In this document: one piece after another, positions 42,671-52,330 of the stretch
Layout of the letters: the number at the start of each line of letters is the position of its first letter
How positions within the stretch are numbered: the stretch's first letter is position 1
Assembly (NCBI GenBank): GCA_947450365.1
Contig: CANFVE010000006.1
Location: 1-64,000 of the forward strand
Direction of reading: 5' to 3'
Origin: Cytophagaceae bacterium
GTDB taxonomy: Bacteria > Bacteroidota > Bacteroidia > Cytophagales > Spirosomataceae
Length of the DNA: 64,000 nt
The notes under the pieces: generated by a model
What the model was told of the DNA's origin: nothing
What the model saw: the letters and a program-made list of their open reading frames with translations, nothing else
Databases searched by the model: none
Made by a program: the position numbers and the translations under genes

Positions 42671-43243
42671 ATGCCGACAAACATACCCATTAAAAATCTT
42701 TGGAAGGAAGAATGGAAACGCCTTCGATTTTCGATTCCTGACCATTCGTTGCATTACGAAATTTCAAATTATGGCCGGATTAAAAGCTTCCAACACAAAG
42801 CTACGGGTACGCTCATTCAAGGGTCCAGCATTCAAGGCTATAAGACATTAAATATCCGCACACCCCAAAAGGCAATTAATCAATACGTCCATAAATTAGT
42901 CGCCGCGTATTTTATTCCACAAAAAAATCCTTTGGCTACCTATGTCGCGCATGTAGATTTTGACAAACGTAATAACCGTGTCGAAAATCTACGCTGGATG
43001 ACCCGTGCAGAACTCACCGCACATAATAAGAAAAACCCCTTTATTTTATTTCGAAACAAACCCACACGTACGAAAAATTATAAATTAACCGAAAGCAAAG
43101 TGCTGATTATTAAACAATTAATCAAATCCGATAAAAGCCGCCATAAGATAATTGCCAAGCAATTTGGCATTACACATACCCAATTAAACCGCATAAAAAC
43201 AGGGGTCAATTGGAAACATGTGAAACTAGCTGAGGGAACCTAG
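42671..43243 (+). CDS. NUMOD4/HNH-type endonuclease-like protein
   Basis: Protein of 190 residues. The N-terminus (YEISNYGRIKSFQHKATGTLIQGSSIQGY) is a NUMOD4-like motif; next comes an HNH-like stretch, YVAHVDFDKRNNRVENLRWMT, in which the first His-Asn pair is changed (AHVDFD where NHIDG is usual), so nuclease activity is doubtful. A C-terminal helix-turn-helix-like segment reads SRHKIIAKQFGITHTQLNRIKTG. Such free-standing homing-type proteins are common in Bacteroidota and phages. It is not inside an intron here. Stop interlocked with metF. Confidence 0.75.
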   Translation: MPTNIPIKNLWKEEWKRLRFSIPDHSLHYEISNYGRIKSFQHKATGTLIQGSSIQGYKTLNIRTPQKAINQYVHKLVAAYFIPQKNPLATYVAHVDFDKRNNRVENLRWMTRAELTAHNKKNPFILFRNKPTRTKNYKLTESKVLIIKQLIKSDKSRHKIIAKQFGITHTQLNRIKTGVNWKHVKLAEGT

Positions 43244-44193
43244 AAAAGTTTTTCTGCGATGGCCCGAACGCTATCGGATTTACTCATCGTGTAGAAATGA
43301 AGTGCGGAAACTTGGGCTTGGATTAATTCTTTGCCTTGTTGGATCGCCCATTCAATCCCCACTTGCTTAATCGATGCATTGTCTTTACAAGCCCGTACTT
43401 CTTTGGCGAGGATTTCGGGTATTTCGAGGTGGAAAATTTCGGGTAAAATATCGAGTTGACGCGCTGTAGCCAAAGGCTTCAAACCCGGAATAATCGGCAC
43501 ATGGATATCCATTTGACGGCATTTAGCCACAAAATCGAAGTATTTTTGATTGTCAAAAAACATTTGCGTCACGATATAATCCGCACCCGCATCCACTTTT
43601 TGTTTCAGATAACGCATGTCATCTTCCAAGGAAATAGCCTCAAAATGCTTTTCGGGATAGGCAGCCACTCCGATGCAAAAATTCGTGGGCAAGGATTCCG
43701 TTTCTTCGTGCAACAAAATGCCTTGGTTCATGGCTTTCACCTGCTCCACCAGCTCATTGGCATAGGCATGCCCACCTGGTTTTGGTATGAATCTATCCTC
43801 CCCTTTTTCCTGATCACCGCGTAAAATCAACGCATTTTCAATCCCCAAATAATGAAGATCGATTAAAAAATCCTCCGTTTCTTCTTTGGTAAAACCTCCA
43901 CAAATCACATGGGGAACCGCTTCCACATGAAACCTTTGCATGATCGATGCACAAATTCCTAAGGTTCCCGGACGTTTCCGAATCGGAATGCGCTTGGAAA
44001 CCCCATCCACCACTTTCTCAATGTATTCTTCACGGTGATACGTCACTTCGATAAATGGAGGCTTAAACTCCATCAAAGGTTCAATATGCGACATCAAATC
44101 GCCCAAATGCTGCCCTTTCATCGGAGGAATAATCTCGATGGAAAATAAGGTTTTCCCTTTAGAAGCGTCTAAATAGCTGGTGATTTTGGTCAT
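43240..44193 (-). CDS. metF: Methylenetetrahydrofolate reductase
   Basis: Flavin TIM-barrel enzyme of 317 residues that reduces 5,10-methylene-THF to 5-methyl-THF, the methyl donor for MetH. FSIEIIPPMKG at the N-terminus holds the catalytic Glu; GIENALILRGDQ and DAGADYIVTQMFFDNQKYFDF are diagnostic. It lies 3 bp downstream of metH, so donor synthesis and use are in one operon. Length fits bacterial MetF. Confidence 0.94.
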   Translation of the reverse strand: MTKITSYLDASKGKTLFSIEIIPPMKGQHLGDLMSHIEPLMEFKPPFIEVTYHREEYIEKVVDGVSKRIPIRKRPGTLGICASIMQRFHVEAVPHVICGGFTKEETEDFLIDLHYLGIENALILRGDQEKGEDRFIPKPGGHAYANELVEQVKAMNQGILLHEETESLPTNFCIGVAAYPEKHFEAISLEDDMRYLKQKVDAGADYIVTQMFFDNQKYFDFVAKCRQMDIHVPIIPGLKPLATARQLDILPEIFHLEIPEILAKEVRACKDNASIKQVGIEWAIQQGKELIQAQVSALHFYTMSKSDSVRAIAEKLF

Positions 44194-44196
44194 AAT

Positions 44197-47100
44197 TTAT
44201 ACATCGTAATTTAAAACGGGGCTTAACCAACGTTCCACCTCTTTCACATCCATCCCCTTGCGTTCCGCATAATCCACCACTTGATCCTTCGCAATTTTAC
44301 CTAAAGCAAAATAGGTACTTTCCGGATGCGAGAAATAAAATCCAGAAACAGCCGAAGCTGGATACATGGCGTAACTTTCGGTCAATTGAATCCCGATTTG
44401 CTTCTCGGCATCCAATAATTCAAACAATCGCTTCTTCTCCGTGTGATCTGGACAGGCCGGATAACCCGGTGCCGGACGAATCCCGACATATTTTTCGGCA
44501 ATTAATTCTTCATTCGACAATTGCTCCTCACGCGCATATCCCCAATATTCTCGGCGTACTCGCTCATGCATCAACTCCGCAAAAGCTTCCGCCAAACGAT
44601 CCGCCAATGCCCTCACCATGATCGAATTGTAATCATCATGCTGTTTTTCGTATTTCTCTAATAAAGCCTCGATGCCTATTCCGGTTGTCACGGCAAAAGC
44701 CCCCACGAAATCCGTTTCACCAGCGGACAAAGGTGCGACAAAATCGCTTAAGCAACGATTCGGAAGGTTAGCAGCCTTTTGACCTTGTTGACGCAAATTG
44801 TGTAACCAAGCCGATGGATCCGAAAGCGCATCCTTTTTCTCAATCGTATAGCGTACATGCGCATGGGAACCATGTTTTTCACATGGAACTTCTTGCGTTT
44901 CCTCCTGAAAATCATGCAAAATCACATCATCCCCGTATGAATTGGCCGGGAAAAATCCGAGGGCCGCTTTGGCGGTCAAGGATTTATTCGCGATAATTTC
45001 TTTTAATAAAGCTTGGGCGTCATCAAATAATTTTTTGGCTTCTTTGCCTACCACTTCGTTGTCAAAAATCTTGGGATATTTTCCGGATAATTGCCACGTC
45101 GAAAAGAAAGGCGTCCAATCAATGTATTTGGCAATTTCTTCCAAGGAATAATCCTCGAAATATTTAACGCCTAAAAAGCTGGGTTGAACAGATTTAAATC
45201 CAGTCCAATCGATCCCCGTCGATTTCGCACGCGCCTGAGTGATCGGCAAATAATTCTTATCCTTTTGCCGCGCGGCATGGGAAATGCGTAATTCAGCATA
45301 TTCTTGCTTGATTTCGTTGAAAATCTCTTGGGAAGATAATTCGCTTTGCAACAAACGTCCTGCCACCGGCACCGAACGCGATGCATCCAACACATGAATG
45401 ACCGGACCCGAATAATGCGGATCGATTTTCACGGCCGTGTGAATCCGAGAGGTCGTTGCTCCCCCAATCAGCAAAGGAATCGTAAAGCCCAAACGCTCCA
45501 TTTCCTTCGCCACATAGACCATTTCATCCAATGAAGGTGTGATCAAGCCTGACAAACCGATGATATCAACCTGATGCTCCTTCGCCGCCGCTAAAATCTT
45601 TTCACAGGAAACCATCACTCCGATATCAATCACCTCGTAATTATTACAAGCCAAAACCACTCCTACAATATTCTTTCCAATATCATGCACATCCCCTTTC
45701 ACCGTGGCCATCAATATTTTTCCAGCGGATGAACTTTCGCCCACCTGCTTTTCTGCTTCAATATAAGGCAATAAATACGCAACCGCCTTTTTCATCACGC
45801 GAGCCGATTTCACCACCTGGGGTAAAAACATTTTTCCTTCGCCAAACAGGTCCCCCACCACATTCATGCCATCCATCAATGGACCTTCGATGACCTCGAT
45901 GGGACGATTCACCAATTGGCGCGCCTCTTCTACATCCTCGTCAATAAACTCGGTCAATCCTTTAATTAAGGCATGTTCTAAGCGCTTATTTACATGTTGA
46001 TGACGCCAGGCATCATCCACCACTTGTTCTTTACCGGCCGATTTAACGGTTTCAGCAAAATTGATCAATTTCTCGGTGGCCTCTGGATTGCGATTTAATA
46101 ACACATCCTCACACAAATCACGAAGCGGATGGGCTATCTCATCATATACCCCTAATTGGCTCGCATTCACAATGCCCATGTCCATTCCCGCCTTAATAGC
46201 ATGATACAAAAACACGGTATGCATCGCCTCACGAACCAATTCATTGCCTCGAAACGAGAAAGAAATATTCGAAACTCCACCCGACACTTTAGCTAATGGC
46301 AGATTTGCCTTGATCCATTTCGTCGCTTTGATGAAATCATTCGCATAATTATTATGCTCTTCCATCCCGGTCGCCACGGTCAAAATATTCGGGTCAAAAA
46401 TGATGTCTTGGGCTGGAAATTCAACGACATCGACCAAAATACGATACGCCCGCTCACAAATCTGAATCCGTCGCTCATAGGAATCCGCTTGACCAGCTTC
46501 ATCAAAAGCCATCACAACCACGGAAGCACCATATCGTTTCACCTTTTGTGCAGATTCAATGAATTTCTCCTCCCCTTCCTTCAAGGAAATCGAATTGACG
46601 ACCGATTTTCCCTGCACGCATTTCAATCCGGCCTCAATCACCTCCCATTTGGACGAATCAATCATGATTGGCAAACGCGCAATATCCGGCTCGGCCATTA
46701 ATAAATTCAAAAATTGGGGCATCATTTTCACTCCATCGATCATCCCCTCATCCATATTGATGTCCAAAATCTGCGCTCCATTATCCACTTGTTCACGCGC
46801 TACGGCAATGGCCTCTTCAAAATTCTCCTCGCGAATTAAGCGGGCAAATTTCTTGGAACCTGTTACGTTACAACGTTCCCCTACATTCACAAAATTGGTT
46901 AATTCCGTGATTTCCAAAGGTTCTAAACCCGACAATTTCTGATGCTCGGATGCTTCCGGAATCTGATGCGGTTTGTATTGACTCGCGATTTCGGCGATGG
47001 CTTGAATGTGGGCGGGAGTGGTACCGCAACAACCACCGATGATATTCACAAAACCATGTTGAAGAAAATCCTCAATCACCTCGGCCATTTGTTCCGGCGA

Positions 47101-47958
47101 CTGATCATATTCCCCCATTTCATTCGGCAAACCCGCATTCGGATGCGCAGACACGAAAAAAGGTGATTTATCATTCAAGGTCTTTACGTAAGGTCGCATC
47201 AAATCCGCACCCAAGGCACAGTTTAAGCCCACCGAAAGCAAAGGCATGTGGGAAATAGACGTCAAAAAGGCCTCTGTCGTTTGTCCCGACAAGGTTCTTC
47301 CCGAAGCATCCGTAATCGTACCAGACACCATCACAGGTAAATAAGGCTTATCCGAGTGTTCTTTAAAATATTGATCGATAGCGAACAAAGCCGCCTTCGC
47401 ATTTAAGGTATCAAAAACGGTTTCCACCAAGAGTAAATCAGCTCCACCATCCACCAAACCACGCACTTGCTCCTGATAGGCTTCCACCAATTCATCAAAT
47501 GTCACCGCACGAAAGCCGGGGTCATTGACATCCGGCGATAAGGAGAGTGTTCGGTTTGTAGGCCCGATCGATCCCGCTACGTAGCGTGGTTTATTGGGAT
47601 TTTTGGCAGTAAACGCATCGGCCACTTCTCGTGCGATCTTCGCCGACTCAAAATTCAATTCATATACCAAATCCTCCAAGTGATAATCTGCCATCGCAAT
47701 GGAAGTCCCTGAAAACGTATTCGTCTCCGCGATATCCGCGCCAGCTTCAAAATATTTGGCATGAATTTCCTTGATGACATCCGGCCGGGTAATCGACAAT
47801 AAATCGTTATTACCTTTTAATTCATGCGGAAAGTCTTTAAACCGAGTACCGCGATAATCGGCATCCGATAATTGATATTGTTGAATTAAGGAACCCATCG
47901 CCCCGTCAAGAACTAAAATCCGATCGAGCAATAAGGTTTGAATCTGGGGTCTCTGCAT
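44197..47958 (-). CDS. metH: Cobalamin-dependent methionine synthase
   Basis: Full-length four-module enzyme of about 1253 residues. Order: homocysteine domain with the zinc cysteines (GLNCALGA and [10 protein letters not shown]), pterin domain ([17 protein letters not shown]), cobalamin domain with the DxHxxG loop ([13 protein letters not shown]) and SAM-dependent reactivation domain ([15 protein letters not shown]). ATG at 47958 (MQRPQIQTL) is used; an in-frame TTG at 47967 lies inside the -7 box. No cobalamin riboswitch fits in the 24-bp gap to kdsB, so the dependence on B12 is not controlled by one here. Confidence 0.96.
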   Translation of the reverse strand: MQRPQIQTLLLDRILVLDGAMGSLIQQYQLSDADYRGTRFKDFPHELKGNNDLLSITRPDVIKEIHAKYFEAGADIAETNTFSGTSIAMADYHLEDLVYELNFESAKIAREVADAFTAKNPNKPRYVAGSIGPTNRTLSLSPDVNDPGFRAVTFDELVEAYQEQVRGLVDGGADLLLVETVFDTLNAKAALFAIDQYFKEHSDKPYLPVMVSGTITDASGRTLSGQTTEAFLTSISHMPLLSVGLNCALGADLMRPYVKTLNDKSPFFVSAHPNAGLPNEMGEYDQSPEQMAEVIEDFLQHGFVNIIGGCCGTTPAHIQAIAEIASQYKPHQIPEASEHQKLSGLEPLEITELTNFVNVGERCNVTGSKKFARLIREENFEEAIAVAREQVDNGAQILDINMDEGMIDGVKMMPQFLNLLMAEPDIARLPIMIDSSKWEVIEAGLKCVQGKSVVNSISLKEGEEKFIESAQKVKRYGASVVVMAFDEAGQADSYERRIQICERAYRILVDVVEFPAQDIIFDPNILTVATGMEEHNNYANDFIKATKWIKANLPLAKVSGGVSNISFSFRGNELVREAMHTVFLYHAIKAGMDMGIVNASQLGVYDEIAHPLRDLCEDVLLNRNPEATEKLINFAETVKSAGKEQVVDDAWRHQHVNKRLEHALIKGLTEFIDEDVEEARQLVNRPIEVIEGPLMDGMNVVGDLFGEGKMFLPQVVKSARVMKKAVAYLLPYIEAEKQVGESSSAGKILMATVKGDVHDIGKNIVGVVLACNNYEVIDIGVMVSCEKILAAAKEHQVDIIGLSGLITPSLDEMVYVAKEMERLGFTIPLLIGGATTSRIHTAVKIDPHYSGPVIHVLDASRSVPVAGRLLQSELSSQEIFNEIKQEYAELRISHAARQKDKNYLPITQARAKSTGIDWTGFKSVQPSFLGVKYFEDYSLEEIAKYIDWTPFFSTWQLSGKYPKIFDNEVVGKEAKKLFDDAQALLKEIIANKSLTAKAALGFFPANSYGDDVILHDFQEETQEVPCEKHGSHAHVRYTIEKKDALSDPSAWLHNLRQQGQKAANLPNRCLSDFVAPLSAGETDFVGAFAVTTGIGIEALLEKYEKQHDDYNSIMVRALADRLAEAFAELMHERVRREYWGYAREEQLSNEELIAEKYVGIRPAPGYPACPDHTEKKRLFELLDAEKQIGIQLTESYAMYPASAVSGFYFSHPESTYFALGKIAKDQVVDYAERKGMDVKEVERWLSPVLNYDV

Positions 47959-47964
47959 AATCTG

Positions 47965-47972
47965 CAAAGATA
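47965..47972 (-). promoter_or_regulatory. Putative -7 box for metH-metF, leaderless arrangement
   Basis: Minus-strand TATCTTTG ending 6 nt before the metH ATG, within the short kdsB-metH gap. Confidence 0.4.
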
Positions 47973-47982
47973 GGGCTTTAGC

Positions 47983-48735
47983 CTATAAAAACCCTAATTT
48001 TTTGATTTTTTCTAGGTCTTCAGGGCTGTCAATTCCGATGGTTTCAAATTGCGTTTCGACGGTTTGAATTTGAAATCCGTGTTGAAGCCAACGCAATTGT
48101 TCCAAGGATTCCGCACGTTCTAAATCAGAACTGGGCAATTGATTTAATTTTGGCAAAATATCTGCCCGGTAGGCATATAAACCAATGTGTTTAAAATAGC
48201 GATGATGACTCAACCAATCCTCCTGTGGCAAACCACGCATATAAGGAATTGCATGGCGAGAAAAATACAAGGCTCGTTGCTGCGCGTCTAATACAACCTT
48301 TGGGCTATTCGGATTAAATAAAGTATCGATGGTCGTGATTTGCTTCACCAAGGTGTAAATGGGCGCATTCGAAGGAAAGGCATTCGTGATTTCGATTAAT
48401 TGATCCGGCTCGATGAAGGGCTCGTCTCCTTGAATATTGACGAGGTAATCGACCTCCTCGCCTAGATTTTGCAATACTTCGGCGCAACGATCCGTACCTG
48501 ATACATGATCCTCCCTTGTCATCATCACCTCAGCCCCAAAGGCCTTGGCCATATCAAAAATACGTGCATCGTCCGTCGCCACAATGATACGGTCCCAGCC
48601 GGTGACCGAGGCGACACGCTCATAGGTCCGCTGGATCATCGGCTTCCCACCCAAATCTACCAAAGGTTTACCCGGATAGCGACTCGATGCGTATCGAGCC
48701 GGAATGACGGCCACCACTTTTTTACCTTGCATCAT
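47983..48735 (-). CDS. kdsB: 3-deoxy-manno-octulosonate cytidylyltransferase (CMP-Kdo synthetase)
   Basis: Nucleotidyltransferase of 250 residues that activates Kdo with CTP for lipopolysaccharide inner core. The signature VVAVIPARYASSRYPGKPLVDLGGKPMIQRTYERV is at the N-terminus, followed by VATDDARIFDMAKAFG and VNIQGDEPFIEPDQL. Its presence indicates Kdo-containing LPS. It is 24 bp upstream of metH on the same strand, but metH may have its own promoter. Confidence 0.94.
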   Translation of the reverse strand: MMQGKKVVAVIPARYASSRYPGKPLVDLGGKPMIQRTYERVASVTGWDRIIVATDDARIFDMAKAFGAEVMMTREDHVSGTDRCAEVLQNLGEEVDYLVNIQGDEPFIEPDQLIEITNAFPSNAPIYTLVKQITTIDTLFNPNSPKVVLDAQQRALYFSRHAIPYMRGLPQEDWLSHHRYFKHIGLYAYRADILPKLNQLPSSDLERAESLEQLRWLQHGFQIQTVETQFETIGIDSPEDLEKIKKLGFL

Positions 48736-48795
48736 AAAATAGGACGTTTATTCAGCGAAATTTAACAAATTTGCACATAATTTTTCGAAACACGC

Positions 48796-49557
48796 ATGCC
48801 CCTATCAAAAATCCTAAGCCATACGTTTAATGCCAATATTTGGTCGATTGGCTATTGGGGCAACAAGGACGTGCCTTTTTTATGGATTGAAACGAAAGAT
48901 CTTTCAAGTCACGCGTGGTTTGGCATGGATTTATCTTTGCAGGGCCTAAAGCCTTTCGATATCCCCTGCCCTTCACAAAAAAATCTAGTTTGGTTATGTG
49001 GCATCGATGAAATTGCTGTCTTTTTGCGCTTACAATCGGGTAAAAATCCGGGCATTGAGGCAGTGGAAGCATATCAATTCCCTACGGGAGAAAAACAATA
49101 TGAGGTGGCGATAAAACAACGATACCAGTTGGCCGGAGAATTTCTACTAGTCAATCAAAATTCCTCCACAAACCAATGGCTTCATCTTCGGACCGGCCTT
49201 TTTGTGGATGCACCAAATTCTTCCCACACAGAAACCTTTGCATTAGAGGCTAGCCAACATTTCGAAGAAAGTCAGCCGGGATTTAAGGAATTTCAACAAT
49301 TTTTCGATCAACAATTTTCGGAAAAAATTGTAAAAGGTCTGGATTATTGGGAGGGTGCAGATAAGCTAATTTTTTCTTATTATCTTTACGAATCTGGTTT
49401 GAAAAACAAGCTTCTTGTGACGGATAAGGCTTTTCACATCCTACATGAGGATGTATTGGCGGAAGGAGATGGAATAGGCTATCAAACGTTCCAAGTGTTT
49501 CAAAACCAATTGATTTACATCAAAAATAAACATCAACTCGATCGATATGTCTGCTAA
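48796..49557 (+). CDS. Hypothetical protein, possibly DUF3822-like
   Basis: Protein of 253 residues that I do not recognise with certainty. No signal peptide or membrane helix is visible. The overall look, with GADKLIFSYYLYESGLKNKLLVTD in the last third and a mixed alpha/beta pattern, recalls the Bacteroidota-restricted DUF3822 proteins with a weak ASKHA-like fold. It is divergent from kdsB and its last 11 bp overlap the LysM gene start. Function unknown. Confidence 0.6.
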   Translation: MPLSKILSHTFNANIWSIGYWGNKDVPFLWIETKDLSSHAWFGMDLSLQGLKPFDIPCPSQKNLVWLCGIDEIAVFLRLQSGKNPGIEAVEAYQFPTGEKQYEVAIKQRYQLAGEFLLVNQNSSTNQWLHLRTGLFVDAPNSSHTETFALEASQHFEESQPGFKEFQQFFDQQFSEKIVKGLDYWEGADKLIFSYYLYESGLKNKLLVTDKAFHILHEDVLAEGDGIGYQTFQVFQNQLIYIKNKHQLDRYVC

Positions 49558-50431
49558 AAAAATACTTCTTTTCTTCGCATATTCATGTGGCTTACTCGCC
49601 TACACGAAGGCGAGCGTGGTCGATTCGCTCGGACTTAAAAAAGAAAGCTCCAAAACCTACATCGTGTATAAAATGGGAAATAAACAACCTGTTTTAAGTG
49701 TGTTGAAGCGCTATAATTTATCCTTAGCGGAATTTAAACAGGCGAATCCTGAAACTGATATCCCCGTGAAATCTGGAGAAATCGTATTCATTCCTTTGCA
49801 TTACATGGACGAAAGTACGGCTGTACTCACGCAAAGCCCGAAAACAGCTGCCCTTCCTCCAGCTACAACCGCTACAGAAAAAAAATCAGACGAAAAGAAA
49901 GTAGACGACGAAGGCATTCACATCGTAAGCGCAAAACAAAGTTTATTAAGCGTGGCAAATCTCCATAAAGTCACGATGGCTGAAATTCGCAAATGGAATA
50001 ATTTGACATCCGATGTATTGAAAGAAGGCCAACGCCTGTGGGTTGCAGCGCCAAAAACGACGGTAATCGATAAAACAACCTTATTGCCTAGTAAAAATCC
50101 AATCGAGGAGAACAAAGGCACGGAAATCGCTGCACCCAAGGATGGTACGAATCCGGAGGGACTCAAAAAAACGATTGAAACGGGGATCGCGGAGCTGATC
50201 GATGTACCGGATAATTCAGGAAAATACTTAGCGCTTCATAAATCGGCGCCCATTGGCACCTTGGTACTGGTGAAGAATTTGGCAAATAATCAAAGCATTT
50301 GGGTGAAGGTAATTGGTCGTTTACCGAATGGAGATTCAAAATTGATTATCAAATTATCTCCGAAGGCCTTTGAACGATTAAATGCAGTTGACAAACGTAT
50401 CCGGGCCGAAATTAGTTATTTAGTTCAATAA
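49547..50431 (+). CDS. LysM repeat protein with RlpA-like C-terminal domain
   Basis: Exported protein of 294 residues. After a signal peptide (about 1-22) there are two LysM-type peptidoglycan-binding repeats, near 35-85 (YIVYKMGNKQPVLSVLKRYNL) and 123-170 (IHIVSAKQSLLSVANLHKVTM), separated by a Thr/Ala-rich linker. The C-terminal 90 residues (KYLALHKSAPIGTLVLVKNLANNQSIWVKVIGRLP) look like the double-psi beta-barrel of RlpA. A cell-wall binding or remodelling role is likely; catalytic residues of RlpA are not clearly kept. Confidence 0.8.
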   Translation: MSAKKILLFFAYSCGLLAYTKASVVDSLGLKKESSKTYIVYKMGNKQPVLSVLKRYNLSLAEFKQANPETDIPVKSGEIVFIPLHYMDESTAVLTQSPKTAALPPATTATEKKSDEKKVDDEGIHIVSAKQSLLSVANLHKVTMAEIRKWNNLTSDVLKEGQRLWVAAPKTTVIDKTTLLPSKNPIEENKGTEIAAPKDGTNPEGLKKTIETGIAELIDVPDNSGKYLALHKSAPIGTLVLVKNLANNQSIWVKVIGRLPNGDSKLIIKLSPKAFERLNAVDKRIRAEISYLVQ

Positions 50432-50432
50432 G

Positions 50433-50597
50433 ATGCCCAAGAAAAAACGTCCGTTTACGGCGGGACAAATCGCCTTCGAAGTACTTTTCATTCTTTCCTA
50501 TCCATTTTTGGCTATTTTTTCAGCCTCGGTGACGGTGTTGGTGTGGGTATTTTCCATACCTTCTCGGATCATTGCATTTTTTAGCTCTAATAAATAA
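50433..50597 (+). CDS. Small single-span membrane protein
   Basis: A 54-codon gene beginning MPKKKRPFTAGQIAFEVLF, with a basic start, a hydrophobic helix from about 16 to 49, and a short polar tail. It starts 1 bp after the LysM gene stop and ends 5 bp before the DUF2400 gene, fitting tightly in the operon, which supports it being real. Function unknown. Confidence 0.6.
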   Translation: MPKKKRPFTAGQIAFEVLFILSYPFLAIFSASVTVLVWVFSIPSRIIAFFSSNK

Positions 50598-50602
50598 GGT
50601 CG

Positions 50603-51385
50603 ATGAAGGCGGAAATCGCGGATCTCTTAGAACGAAAATACGCTTTCTTTAATCACCCGCGATTCATTGAGCATGATCCGATTCAAATACCGCATTTGTT
50701 TACCCACGCGGCGGATCAGGAAATTATGGGTTTCTGGGTGGCGATGTTGGCTTGGGGCCAACGAAAAACCATCCTTCAAAATGCCCACACGCTCATCGAA
50801 CTAATGGATGGCGCCCCACATCAATTTGTTCTGGGTCATCAAGAAAAAGATTTGGCTCGTTTCGCCTCTTTTAAACACCGTACCTTTCAGTACACGGATA
50901 CGCTCTACTTTTTACGTTTTTTCAAAAGACATTATAGCCAGTTTCAAAGCTTAGAATCTGCTTTTACCCAGGATTTGACTGGTGATGAAGCCAATGTGGA
51001 AGAGGCAATCAATGGATTTTATGATTACTTTTTCGCGGATACGTGGGCACCCCAGCGAACTCAAAAACATGTGTCAGCCCCGAAAAAAAAATCAGCTTGT
51101 AAACGAATTTGCATGTTTCTTCGTTGGATGATAAGAAAAGACTCCTCCGGTGTAGATTTCGGGATTTGGCAAACCCTAAAACCGAGCCAACTCATTTGCC
51201 CCCTGGACGTTCATGCGCTGCGTACGGCTGAAAAATTAGGACTTTTAACACCTGGTCTGCCTGTTACCTGGAAATTAGCGGTGGCATTAACCGACGAATT
51301 AAAAACCATAGATCCCCATGATCCGGTCAAATTTGATTTCGCTTTATACGGCATGGGCATCGAAAATAAAACAGTATGGAATTAG
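50603..51385 (+). CDS. TIGR02757/DUF2400 family protein
   Basis: Protein of 260 residues that matches the DUF2400 (TIGR02757) family: LLERKYAFFNHPRFIEHDPIQIPHLFTHAADQEIMGFWVAMLAWGQRKTI at the N-terminus and MFLRWMIRKDSSGVDFGIW in the middle are typical. The family is common in Bacteroidota and has a helical fold related to the DNA glycosylase HhH class, but no reaction is established. The final 10 bp overlap the aldose epimerase-like gene. Confidence 0.85.
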   Translation: MKAEIADLLERKYAFFNHPRFIEHDPIQIPHLFTHAADQEIMGFWVAMLAWGQRKTILQNAHTLIELMDGAPHQFVLGHQEKDLARFASFKHRTFQYTDTLYFLRFFKRHYSQFQSLESAFTQDLTGDEANVEEAINGFYDYFFADTWAPQRTQKHVSAPKKKSACKRICMFLRWMIRKDSSGVDFGIWQTLKPSQLICPLDVHALRTAEKLGLLTPGLPVTWKLAVALTDELKTIDPHDPVKFDFALYGMGIENKTVWN

Positions 51386-52305
51386 TCATCAATGAAATCC
51401 AAGGGTCAGAAGGCCTTATCATCGAATTAAGAAACACCCAACGTGGCGAAAAAGCACATATTTTACCCGAATGTGGCGGAACCTTAATCCAATTATTCGA
51501 ACATATTCGCCTACCTGGCTCTGGCCCGATCCATCAAAATGCCTACCATCCCAGCGCCTTATTAGCCCCTTGGGTGAACCGGGTGCGAAATGGAAATTAT
51601 TCGTTCCAGGGTCGAAATTACCAATTGCCCATTACGGAACCCGCCCTTGGAAATGCCATTCATGGATTTTTAGCAAGAAAACCTTTTCAAGTCATCGAGA
51701 AAAAAACAGACGCAGATCGAGCCATATTGAAGCTCCTACACGTATATGAAGGCGATTACCCCGGCTTTCCGTTCCCTTTTGATTTTCAATTAACCTATGA
51801 GTTGCATGCAAATGGCCATTTTTATGTGATGTTTGACATTAAAAATAAGGGGAATCAACGGATGCCTTTCGCAATCGGTTGGCACCCCTATTTTACCTTC
51901 CCGGATACTGATTTAAGCGATTTAGAAATCAGTTTTAGGCCACAAAGTAAATTCCTATCCGATTCACAAATGATTCCTTTGCGTGAGGAACCTGTGGAAT
52001 ATACGGAACCTGTGGATTTAGCCAAAGAAAGTTTAGACAATGTATTTCGTTTGCAGAAAGCTGAATATCACACGACTACGTTGACGAATAAGCGCACACA
52101 TGCTAGCCTATGCATCAAACAGAATGCAGCTGATTTTCCATTCTTGGTCGTATTTTCCCCTGAAAATGAAGCCTGTGTGGCCATCGAACCCATGACAGCC
52201 AATACAGATGCATTTAATACTTTGGACGGGTTAAAGTCACTTGGCCCTGATGAGAGATTTTATAGCACGGTGGAGATTTGGCTTCGCCGAAAAATAAAAT
52301 TTTAA
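51376..52305 (+). CDS. Aldose 1-epimerase family protein
   Basis: Beta-sandwich protein of 309 residues of the GalM superfamily. A catalytic His is seen in FAIGWHPYFTFPD, with YHPSALLAPWVNRVRNGNY (Arg-containing substrate segment) and a late Glu in NEACVAIEPMTANTDAFN. Sugar mutarotation is expected, but the family also includes hexose-6-phosphate epimerases, so the substrate is open. It overlaps the previous gene by 10 bp. Confidence 0.86.
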   Translation: MELVINEIQGSEGLIIELRNTQRGEKAHILPECGGTLIQLFEHIRLPGSGPIHQNAYHPSALLAPWVNRVRNGNYSFQGRNYQLPITEPALGNAIHGFLARKPFQVIEKKTDADRAILKLLHVYEGDYPGFPFPFDFQLTYELHANGHFYVMFDIKNKGNQRMPFAIGWHPYFTFPDTDLSDLEISFRPQSKFLSDSQMIPLREEPVEYTEPVDLAKESLDNVFRLQKAEYHTTTLTNKRTHASLCIKQNAADFPFLVVFSPENEACVAIEPMTANTDAFNTLDGLKSLGPDERFYSTVEIWLRRKIKF

Positions 52306-52318
52306 TTTAAGAAAATTG

Positions 52319-52326
52319 TACCTTTG
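52319..52326 (+). promoter_or_regulatory. Putative -7 box for the DUF3078 gene, leaderless arrangement
   Basis: TACCTTTG ending 4 nt before the ATG at 52331. No -33 element is evident. Confidence 0.4.
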
Positions 52327-52330
52327 TTGG

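Noticed and set aside
46354-46942. Open frames antisense to metH (115 and 127 codons)
   Set aside because: Shadows of the metH coding sequence with no domain or conserved start.
47959-47982. Cobalamin riboswitch upstream of metH
   Set aside because: Only 24 bp separate metH from kdsB, far too short for the roughly 200-nt element.
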